Below, piece by piece: positions 55,758 to 64,000 of a DNA stretch of 64,000 nucleotides. The notes beneath the pieces were generated by a model, which did no database searches, had not been told where the DNA came from, and worked only from the letters and a program-made list of their open reading frames with translations. Each line of letters begins with the position of its first letter. The first letter of the stretch is position 1. The DNA comes from Lysobacter sp. (GTDB lineage Bacteria > Pseudomonadota > Gammaproteobacteria > Xanthomonadales > Xanthomonadaceae), in the NCBI GenBank assembly GCA_019634715.1, contig JAHCAU010000010.1, forward strand, positions 1 through 64,000, read 5' to 3'. Both the position numbers and the translations under genes were made by a program.

Positions 55758-58700
55758 ATGACTTCCCGCACGCCCACGCCCCGCGCCCGCCGCAATTCGC
55801 CCGCCAGGACCTGGCTGGCGCCCCTGTTCGCCTGCATGGCGACCCTGCTCGGGCTGCCGGTGCACGCCGGCATCACCTTGCCCGATACGCCGATGCAGAC
55901 CAACAACGGCGTGCCGCCCAACATCTGGTTCATCCTCGACGACTCCGGCTCGATGGCCTGGCGCTACATGTACAGCCCGACCATCACCAATCTGGTTCGC
56001 GACGGTGGCACGGTGGTGTCGAGCCCGACCGGCAACAATACCGGCACCGACAGCACCTATGGTTCGAACAGCACGAATCTGCTGGCGATGTACGACCAGA
56101 ACTACATCACCAACACGATCTACTACAACCCGAACCAGACCTATCGTGGCTGGCAGAGCGCCGACGGCAGCTACATGGCCGACGCCTCGTACGCTGCCGT
56201 ATCCACGAGCAATACCCACCTCACAGGTAGCCTGAACCTCAACGGCGAGGTGCAGACCTTCTACGTGCCGCCGACGACCGGCGCCCTGAACGATGCCCGC
56301 CTGTACACGCGCTATACCCTGCTGACCAACAACACGGCGCAGCGTTGCACCTGGAACGCGACCAACCGCAATTTCACCACGACGGGCAACTGCACCACGG
56401 TCAGCAGCTTCACCTGGCCCAGCGGCACGACCCGAAACCTGGCGCAGGAAAAAGCCAATTTCGCCAACTGGTACCACTACCACCGCACCCGCGCCAAGGT
56501 GGCGAAGGCCGGCGTGAGCTATGCCTTCAACGACACCAGCATCTTCAACGAGGACAACGCCTACCGCGTGGGCTATACCACGATCTGGCAGCGCAACGAA
56601 TTCCGCATTCCGGTGGGCACCGACAACGGCCTGTTCCGCAACACCAACCGCACCACCTGGTTCGATCGCCTGTTCGACGCCACGGCCAGCAACGGCACAC
56701 CGCTGAAAGCAGCGTTGATCCGCGCGGGTCAGTACTACGAGGAAACCGGCGCGAATGGCCCCTGGGGGCCGCAGGCCACCGCCAGCCAGTACGAATGCCG
56801 CCAGAACTTCACCATTCTCACGACCGACGGTTTCTGGAACAGCGATACCACCGCACCGGTCGCGGCCATGGGCAATTCGGACGGCACCAACGGGGCCGCG
56901 ATCTCGCGCCCCGATGGCCCGCCTTACACCTACACGGCCGCCGCACCCTACACCGATGGCTGGAGCAACACGCTGGCCGACGTCGCGATGCACTACTGGA
57001 AGCGCGACCTGCGCACCGACCTGACCAACACGGTGCCCTCGTCGGCGTCCAACCCGGCGTTCTGGCAGCACATGGTCACCTTCGGCATCTCCATCGGCCT
57101 GCGCGGCACGCTGGACGTGGATGACACCATGACCCGCGTGCGCAACAACCAGTCCGTCGCCTGGCCCAACCCCAATGCGGCCGAGAACGCCACGCGCATC
57201 GACGACCTGCTCCATGCCGCCGTGAATGGCCGCGGCGCTTTCGTCAGCGCTGGTACGCCCGAGCAACTCGTCGACGGCCTGTCGGGTGCCCTGCGATCGA
57301 TCGCGTCGCGTCGCGGTACGGGTTCGAACGCGTCGGTGGCCGGCAGCTCGACCACGGCCGGTGTCAAGGTATTCATCGCCCGCTATTTCACCGGCAACTG
57401 GTACGGCGAGCTCAGCGCCTATCCGGTCACCAATGCCGGCGTCGGAAGCACGCCCATCTGGAACGCGACCATCCCGACCTGGACGTCGCGCCGCATCTTC
57501 ACCCACAACGGCACGGCGGGCGCGACCTTCCCCACCGGTGCGCAGCAGACGGTCCTCACCTCGGCCGTTGCCGACTACATCAAGGGCGATCGCAGTCGCG
57601 AGCTGGTCCTCAATCCCGGCGGCACCCTGCGCAACCGGCAGAGCCTGCTGGGCGACATCGTCAACAGCTCGCCGGTCTACGTGAAGACATCGAATACCGT
57701 CGATACCGTGTACATCGGCGCCAACGACGGCATGCTGCATGCCTTCGATGCGACGACCGGCCTCGAGCGCTTCGCCTACGTTCCCAATGGGCTGGACTTC
57801 ACCGCGCTCAAGGAATACTCCGATCCGGACTACACCCACAAGTTCTACGTGGACGGTCCCCTGGTCGCATCCACCAAGCGCCATCTGCCCACGCAGACGG
57901 TACTGGTCGGTTCGCTGGGCCGTGGCGGCCGTGGCCTGTATGCGCTGGACGTCACCAATCCGGCCACCTTCGACCAGACCAAGGTGCTGTGGGAAAAGAC
58001 CGGCGCCACCGAGGCGAATCTCGGTCAGGTGATGGGCGCGCCCTTCATCACGCCGCTGAACAACGGCAGCGTGGGACTCGTGGTCGCCAACGGCATCAAC
58101 AGCACCAACGACAAGGCCGTGCTCTTCATCTTCGACGTGCGCACCGGCGCGAAGATCGCCGAGATCGAAGCGCCCGCGTCGGGTTCCGGCCCCAACGGCC
58201 TGTCCGCGCCGAACGGCTGGGACGAGAACGGCGACGGCAAGACCGACTTCGTCTATGCCGGCGACCTGCGCGGCAACGTGTGGAAGTTCGACATCAGCAG
58301 CACCAGTGCGGCATCGTGGGGCGTCGCCAACAACCGCGCGCTGTACTCGCCCACCAGCGGCATCGTCCAGCCGATCACCGGTGGCCTGACCATCTCCTAC
58401 GATCCGGTCACCGAAAGGCGCTGGGTCTTCTTCGGCACCGGCCGCCTGCTGACGACGAACGATCTGCTCGATACCACGCTGCAGACCTGGTACGGCGTGC
58501 AGGATCACAACAATACGTCGACCCTGACCCGTGCCAACCTGACCGCGCGCAGGATCGCGATCTACGACGAGGCGACCAAGCGCCGTGCCTTCGAGCCCAG
58601 CGCCGCCCTGCCTGCGAACAGCAAGGGCTGGTACATCGACCTGCAACTCCCGCCGAGCAATACGCGGGAAGGCGAGCGCATGATCGGCGAGCCGCAGATC

Positions 58701-59045
58701 CTGCGCGACGTGCTCATCGCGTCGAGCGTGATCCCCAATACCAGCAATCCCTGCACCCCGGGTCGCGGCTACCTGAACGCGATCGACGCCTACACCGGCA
58801 CCTCGATCCGCACAGGCTTCTTCGACACCAACTTCGACGGCAACTTCAGCAACGATCTGCTGGGGGGTGGTGTCGGTACGGGCACCCTGGTCGGTTCGTT
58901 CGACCCGGGCGTGGGCCTGTTGACGGACCCGGTATGCGTCGATGGACAATGCATCGTCAACGGCGCCCTCGGCCCGGCCAGCGTGCCGGTGCCGCAGGAA
59001 TACTTCAGCGGGCGCATCTCCTGGCGCGAAATCATCCGGAACTGA
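55758..59045 (+). CDS. pilY1: type IV pilus tip adhesin PilY1
   Basis: A 1095-residue exported protein (signal peptide cleaved near VHA-G, residue 37). It begins with a von Willebrand A-like region whose MIDAS-type box is DDSGSM (61-66). The C-terminal half is the PilY1 beta-propeller with an EF-hand-like calcium loop DENGDGKTD (from Asp822) followed by FVYAGDLRGNVWKFD. A second Asp/Asn-rich loop, DTNFDGNFSND, lies near the end. PilY1 controls pilus extension/retraction, surface sensing and adhesion. Both conserved ends are present, so the gene is intact. Confidence 0.95.
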   Translation: MTSRTPTPRARRNSPARTWLAPLFACMATLLGLPVHAGITLPDTPMQTNNGVPPNIWFILDDSGSMAWRYMYSPTITNLVRDGGTVVSSPTGNNTGTDSTYGSNSTNLLAMYDQNYITNTIYYNPNQTYRGWQSADGSYMADASYAAVSTSNTHLTGSLNLNGEVQTFYVPPTTGALNDARLYTRYTLLTNNTAQRCTWNATNRNFTTTGNCTTVSSFTWPSGTTRNLAQEKANFANWYHYHRTRAKVAKAGVSYAFNDTSIFNEDNAYRVGYTTIWQRNEFRIPVGTDNGLFRNTNRTTWFDRLFDATASNGTPLKAALIRAGQYYEETGANGPWGPQATASQYECRQNFTILTTDGFWNSDTTAPVAAMGNSDGTNGAAISRPDGPPYTYTAAAPYTDGWSNTLADVAMHYWKRDLRTDLTNTVPSSASNPAFWQHMVTFGISIGLRGTLDVDDTMTRVRNNQSVAWPNPNAAENATRIDDLLHAAVNGRGAFVSAGTPEQLVDGLSGALRSIASRRGTGSNASVAGSSTTAGVKVFIARYFTGNWYGELSAYPVTNAGVGSTPIWNATIPTWTSRRIFTHNGTAGATFPTGAQQTVLTSAVADYIKGDRSRELVLNPGGTLRNRQSLLGDIVNSSPVYVKTSNTVDTVYIGANDGMLHAFDATTGLERFAYVPNGLDFTALKEYSDPDYTHKFYVDGPLVASTKRHLPTQTVLVGSLGRGGRGLYALDVTNPATFDQTKVLWEKTGATEANLGQVMGAPFITPLNNGSVGLVVANGINSTNDKAVLFIFDVRTGAKIAEIEAPASGSGPNGLSAPNGWDENGDGKTDFVYAGDLRGNVWKFDISSTSAASWGVANNRALYSPTSGIVQPITGGLTISYDPVTERRWVFFGTGRLLTTNDLLDTTLQTWYGVQDHNNTSTLTRANLTARRIAIYDEATKRRAFEPSAALPANSKGWYIDLQLPPSNTREGERMIGEPQILRDVLIASSVIPNTSNPCTPGRGYLNAIDAYTGTSIRTGFFDTNFDGNFSNDLLGGGVGTGTLVGSFDPGVGLLTDPVCVDGQCIVNGALGPASVPVPQEYFSGRISWREIIRN

Positions 59046-59047
59046 CC

Positions 59048-59506
59048 ATGACCTCCCATCGCCCCCGTACTTCCGTCTCCTCGCGCCGTGTCCACGGCTT
59101 CACCCTGGTCGAGATGGTCATCGTAGTTCTGATCATCTCGGTCCTCGCGGCGATCGCCTATCCCGCGTACCAGAACCATGTCATCAAGACCCGACGCGAG
59201 GCCGCGAAGGCCTGCCTGATGGAAATGCAGCAGTTCATGGAGCGCTTCTATACGACGAACCTGCGCTACGACCAGACCGTTCCTGGGGGTGCGGCTGTCG
59301 CGTTGCCGCCGTGCCAGGCGGGGACCGATGTCACCAACCACTACCAGGTGGCCCTGGACGGCGCGCCCACCCGCACGACCTACCGGCTCCGCGCGGTTCC
59401 GCAGGGCCGTCAGGCCACCGTGGACACCTACTGCGGCACGATGTCGATCAACAACCAGGGCGGGAAGGCAGTGACCGGCAGCCAGACGGTGGATTACTGC
59501 TGGTGA
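59048..59506 (+). CDS. pilE: minor pilin PilE
   Basis: A 152-residue minor pilin. Prepilin site Gly17/Phe18 (HG-FTLVEMVIVVLIISVLAAIAYP), Glu at +5. The domain segment RREAAKACLMEMQQFMERFYT is typical of the PilE group, and Cys pairs CQAG and YCGTM/DYCW fit the C-terminal disulfide loop. Two bases separate it from pilY1; last gene of the operon, before a strong terminator. Confidence 0.93.
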   Translation: MTSHRPRTSVSSRRVHGFTLVEMVIVVLIISVLAAIAYPAYQNHVIKTRREAAKACLMEMQQFMERFYTTNLRYDQTVPGGAAVALPPCQAGTDVTNHYQVALDGAPTRTTYRLRAVPQGRQATVDTYCGTMSINNQGGKAVTGSQTVDYCW

Positions 59507-59526
59507 TCGATCGCTCGCGATGACCA

Positions 59527-59560
59527 CGAAAGCCCGCTCATGAGAGCGGGCTTTTTTTCG
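59527..59560 (+). terminator. rho-independent terminator of the pilin operon
   Basis: An 11-bp stem AAAGCCCGCTC (59529-59539 with 59544-59554), a 4-nt loop and a T7 run. Confidence 0.93.
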
Positions 59561-59619
59561 TTCAGGCTCCACGCCTGCGGAAAAGTCGCTGCGACGCCGG
59601 TTGCGGAAGTCGCCCAAAA

Positions 59620-59649
59620 GAAAACCCGCGACTCGCGTCGCGGGTTTTC
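59620..59649 (-). terminator. rho-independent terminator after tRNA-Asn
   Basis: A perfect 13-bp stem GAAAACCCGCGAC (59620-59632 with 59637-59649), 4-nt loop. On the - strand it is followed by a T-rich tail (CTTTTGGG). It begins 7 nt after the tRNA 3' end. Confidence 0.88.
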
Positions 59650-59656
59650 CGGAAGA

Positions 59657-59733
59657 TGGCGCCCGAAGTTGGACTCGAACCAACGACCCCCTGATTAACA
59701 GTCAAGTGCTCTAACCGGCTGAGCTATTCGGGC
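59657..59733 (-). tRNA. tRNA-Asn(GTT)
   Basis: A 77-nt gene with encoded CCA, beginning GCCCGAATAGCTCAG on the - strand. The acceptor stem GCCCGAA pairs with TTCGGGC, the discriminator is G, the anticodon loop is CTGTTAA with GTT in the centre, and the T-loop GGTTCGAGTCC is standard. Confidence 0.97.
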
Positions 59734-59820
59734 GGGGAGGCGTATCTTAATGGGCTGCGGCGGCGCGATCAAGCGGCCGGCGAAGTGCCGGGCCGTTCTG
59801 GCCGAGACGCGCGGCCTTCG

Positions 59821-60378
59821 TCACAGCCCCGCGACGCAGGCGACGGCGGGCGCCGCTTCGGCGCGATCCCGGCGCAGGCGGCCGCCGTTGGCCAGGATCA
59901 GGCGTTCGGCGGCCTGCGGGCCGCGCCGGTCGCAGAGGGTGAAGGTGACGTTCGATCCGGCGTTGCTGCCGTTGGGCTGGTAGACGATGCGGCTGCGCCC
60001 GACGGTGCTGCGCAGGCCGACGCCGCGGGGCAGGGCGGCTTCGTGGCGGATGATGCGCTCGGCGGGGCCGCGCTGGCGGTCGCGGTTGTCGTCGATGAAG
60101 ACGATCCAGCCCTCGCTCCAGTCCGCACTGCCGCTGCAGCCGTCCTTGCCGGCGCAGACGACGAGCTGCCGTCCCAGCACCGTGGCATTGCGGTGGGCAT
60201 CGAAGAGGGAGGCCGTGATCGCGGTGCGCGCCGAGACGGCGCGGACCCGGGACACGGTGTGGCTGACGCCGGGAATCGCGATCCCCAGCACCAGGGCCAG
60301 GATGAGCACGGTGAGGATCATGTCGAGCAGGGTGAAGCCGTGGGTGGTGCGGCGGACGTGACGAAACGATGCGTGCAT
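59821..60378 (-). CDS. second FimT/GspH-like pilin
   Basis: A 185-residue prepilin-like protein. Prepilin site Gly14/Phe15 ([25 protein letters not shown]), where +5 is Asp instead of the usual Glu. The GspH-type part has [22 protein letters not shown] and [23 protein letters not shown]. It is the second FimT-like gene in the window, on the opposite strand beyond tRNA-Asn. Solitary FimT proteins in Legionella and Xanthomonadaceae act as DNA receptors for natural transformation, and the Arg-rich C-terminus ([15 protein letters not shown]) would suit DNA binding; that role is inferred. Confidence 0.85.
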   Translation of the reverse strand: MHASFRHVRRTTHGFTLLDMILTVLILALVLGIAIPGVSHTVSRVRAVSARTAITASLFDAHRNATVLGRQLVVCAGKDGCSGSADWSEGWIVFIDDNRDRQRGPAERIIRHEAALPRGVGLRSTVGRSRIVYQPNGSNAGSNVTFTLCDRRGPQAAERLILANGGRLRRDRAEAAPAVACVAGL

Positions 60379-60544
60379 GGCGGGATCCGGGCAGGTCGTT
60401 GGATGCCGCCAGTCTGGCGCGCGGCCTCCGGCCCCGGCATCGGCGCGCAGCCTGCCTGAGCGTAGGAAAACCCCGCATCCGCTGCTGACAGGTCCTGCCA
60501 TGGCGGGCTGCTATCCTCTCGAGGTTCCCCTGCCGAAGCCCCCG

Positions 60545-62634
<2,090 letters not shown>

Positions 62635-62638
<4 letters not shown>

Positions 62639-63249
62639 GCGCGGCTGCGCCGCCGGGCGACATGCCCCGCTGGGGCTGGCTCGGTGTGCTGTGGCTGCTG
62701 GTCTACCTGCCGGTCTACCAGTCCGCATACGGGGCGCAAAACTTCCTCTTCCTGTGCAACATCGGCGTGATCCTGACCGCGCTCGCCCTGATCGCGCGCA
62801 GCCGGCTGCTGATCGCCAGCCAAGCCGTTGCGGCGCCGGTGATCGCACTCGCATGGGCGGTCGACGTCGGCTGGAAGCTCGTCACCGGCGATTTCCTCTA
62901 CGGCGCCACGTCCTACATGTGGGATCCGCAGTACCCGCTGCCCGCGCGCCTGCTGTCGCTGTACCACGTCGCCTGGCCCTTGCTCCTGTGGGCGCTCCTG
63001 CGCCGCATCGGCTACGACCCGCGCGGCTGGCCGCTGCAGGCGCTGATCGCGGCGCTGGCGATGCTGGCGGGCCGCTGGCTGGCCCCCGCAGCGGACAACG
63101 TCAATTTCGCCTGGACCGACCCCTTCCTCGGCCGCCAGCTCGGCCCGCCCGCCCTGCATCTGCTGCTGTGCTGGGCCCTGCTGGCCGGTGCGGCGTATGG
63201 CCTGACCCACTGGGTGCTGCGCCGGGCGTTCCGGCCGGAATGCGGTTGA
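62635..63249 (+). CDS. uncharacterised integral membrane protein
   Basis: A 204-residue protein with five or six predicted membrane helices (for example [20 protein letters not shown] and [19 protein letters not shown]). Conserved-looking loops are [22 protein letters not shown] and [24 protein letters not shown]. The helix-bounded His in YHVAWP and acidic loops are reminiscent of small hydrophobic bacterial membrane proteins of unknown function; I do not recognise a named family. The ATG overlaps the uvrB stop by 4 nt, so it is coexpressed with uvrB. Confidence 0.75.
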
Positions 63250-63255
63250 GGGTGG

Positions 63256-63284
63256 TTCCGTTGCGCGAAGACCGGTGCTATGAT
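63256..63284 (+). promoter_or_regulatory. putative tRNA-Val promoter
   Basis: A TATGAT -10 box (63279-63284) lies 41 bp before the tRNA gene, with a weak TTCCGT -35 (63256-63261) 17 bp upstream of it. The -10 is good, the -35 poor. Confidence 0.42.
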
Positions 63285-63324
63285 TGCCGGCCTTCCGGGA
63301 CGCGGTCGTCATGCATCCCCGAAC

Positions 63325-63399
63325 GGGCGGTTAGCTCAGCGGTAGAGCACTACCTTGACATGGTAGGGGTCACAGGTTCGAACCCTGTACCGCCCACCA
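63325..63399 (+). tRNA. tRNA-Val(GAC)
   Basis: A 75-nt gene with encoded CCA, starting GGGCGGTTAGCTCAG. Acceptor GGGCGGT pairs with ACCGCCC, discriminator A. The anticodon stem ACTACC...GGTAGG-type flanks the loop TTGACAT with GAC in the centre. T-loop GGTTCGAACCC is standard. Confidence 0.97.
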
Positions 63400-63848
63400 A
63401 TTAAATCAACGGTTTGAGTCATCGATTCGACCCGTCTTTAATTGACAGACTTCCGGCCAGTACGGAAATCACGAAGAGCCGTCCTCGCGAGAGGGCGGCT
63501 TTTCTGCTTTCCGGGCACACGCTGTACGGCGTCGTTCCATAGGGACCCAGCCTGCAGTTGGACTCCCACTTTCCGCCTGCCACGGCGCGTTTACTCGATC
63601 CGGACCCTTTGTCTGCCCAAGCGGACGCGCTCGAATCCGATGCGCTTCGAGCCATCGTTCTGCATTCCCGTCTCCTGCGCCTTGCGGAGGTTCGCTCCGC
63701 GCTCGAATGTCCTGGCGCAGACGCGAAGGTCTTCGGAAGAGATTGAAGATGATGGTCCGGTCAAATCCCTGCGGGACTGGACAGCGCCCGACTCCTTCTG
63801 CTGATGGCGCATTACGATCGGGGCGGGGAATTGCCGTCTCCATCTACC
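63400..63848. other. region after tRNA-Val without recognisable gene
   Basis: About 450 bp. It starts with an A+T-rich stretch immediately after the tRNA CCA (AATTAAATCAACGG) and contains the terminator at 63477. Several short reading frames exist in both directions between 63440 and 63850, but none shows a ribosome-binding site, known motif or family-like composition. The composition is somewhat less GC-rich than the preceding genes. Position beside a tRNA 3' end is compatible with the edge of an integrated element. Confidence 0.4.
63477..63503 (+). terminator. rho-independent terminator after tRNA-Val
   Basis: AGCCGTCCTC (63477-63486) pairs with GAGGGCGGCT (63491-63500) with one G-U wobble around a GCGA loop, followed by TTTCTG. 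It lies 78 nt after the tRNA. Confidence 0.8.
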
Positions 63849-64000
63849 ATGCCGGACTCTCTGCTTAGCCAACTAGAGACCTTCGCCGACACGGCGGCAC
63901 ATGCCTTGACGAAATCCCGTGAGATCAAGGAGCGCAACCATTCGGCCTCGCCGGAGCCGATCCATTTCATCGTGCGACTCATGGAAGGCGCTGTCGGGTA
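63849..64000 (+). CDS. possible CDS, 3' end outside window
   Basis: A frame open to the window edge from ATG 63849 encodes about 50 residues (MPDSLLSQLETFADTAAHAL... ending RLMEGAVG), preceded by a GGCGGGG stretch some 20 nt upstream. An in-frame ATG at 63804 is an alternative start. The composition is protein-like (amphipathic helix, balanced charges) but no family is recognised and most of the gene, if real, lies beyond the window. Confidence 0.4.
   Translation, partial: MPDSLLSQLETFADTAAHALTKSREIKERNHSASPEPIHFIVRLMEGAVG

Noticed and set aside
55056..58949. 1297-codon open frame on the - strand across pilX-pilY1
   Set aside because: Antisense of well-supported pilin genes, with a composition typical of spurious high-GC frames.
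63442..63848. Overlapping short frames on both strands after tRNA-Val
   Set aside because: No ribosome-binding sites, no motifs, and Arg/Pro-rich translations; treated as non-coding.

Overview
The window looks like a high-GC chromosomal segment from a gammaproteobacterium of the Lysobacteraceae (Xanthomonadaceae), probably Lysobacter- or Luteimonas-like. The evidence is the PilZ protein of the xanthomonad type downstream of holB, the coaD / lipoprotein / YfhL ferredoxin block, petABC-sspAB, DUF6491 and DUF3301 proteins, Oar-type TonB receptors and palindromic repeats typical of this family. Species cannot be fixed from the sequence alone. Most genes are housekeeping, tightly packed and often translationally coupled by 1-8 nt overlaps.

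Layout: (1) 1-9050, a + strand operon: the tail of what looks like an aryl-polyene/xanthomonadin-type cluster (DUF3261 lipoprotein, hotdog dehydratase) runs straight into fabG-acpP-fabF-pabB-pabC-mltG-tmk-holB-pilZ. (2) 9074-16161: a RidA-like gene, tRNA-Phe, a DUF6491 gene, then the - strand operon ftsY / AsmA-like / mutY / yggX, and divergently rsmD, coaD and a lipoprotein gene. (3) 16246-19694: a YfhL ferredoxin coupled to gamma-glutamyltransferase, a metallo-beta-lactamase-fold protein and a MAPEG protein. (4) 19722-28376, - strand: miaB / chitinase / ybeZ / ybeY / ybeX (corC) / DUF4105. The normally contiguous miaB-ybeZ-ybeY-ybeX operon is split by a 776-residue secreted GH18 chitinase with its own terminator and a LacI-type palindromic operator upstream. 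(5) 28531-40480: lytic transglycosylase, petABC (cytochrome bc1), sspAB, an FHA protein, nadC/Trm112, purEK, sodB, grxD, a degenerate SDR and marC. (6) 40829-44290: an Oar-like TonB-dependent receptor.

(7) 44361-50330 is the clearest accessory region. It is visibly lower in GC and carries three abutting genes: a Fic-domain protein, a 1444-residue Sec-signal RHS/YD-repeat protein with an unclassified glycine-rich C-terminal tip, and a 112-residue membrane protein placed like an immunity gene. It is bracketed by two near-identical ~32-nt hairpin sequences in direct orientation. This is the best candidate for an undescribed toxin/immunity system here.

(8) 50459-52905: ppnN, and an AlgZ/FimS-type sensor kinase without an adjacent response regulator. 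(9) 53127-59506: the type IV pilus minor-pilin operon fimT-pilV-pilW-pilX-pilY1-pilE, divergent from the kinase gene. (10) 59657-64000: tRNA-Asn, a second FimT-like pilin, uvrB, a membrane protein, tRNA-Val, then a stretch without recognisable genes and an incomplete reading frame at the window edge.

Type IV pilus functions recur in the window (PilZ, the minor pilins, PilY1, a second FimT, the AlgZ-like kinase), which fits a motile, predatory or saprophytic lifestyle together with the secreted chitinase. No CRISPR array, insertion sequence or rRNA gene was seen. All assignments rest on reading motifs and synteny by eye; no database search was run.
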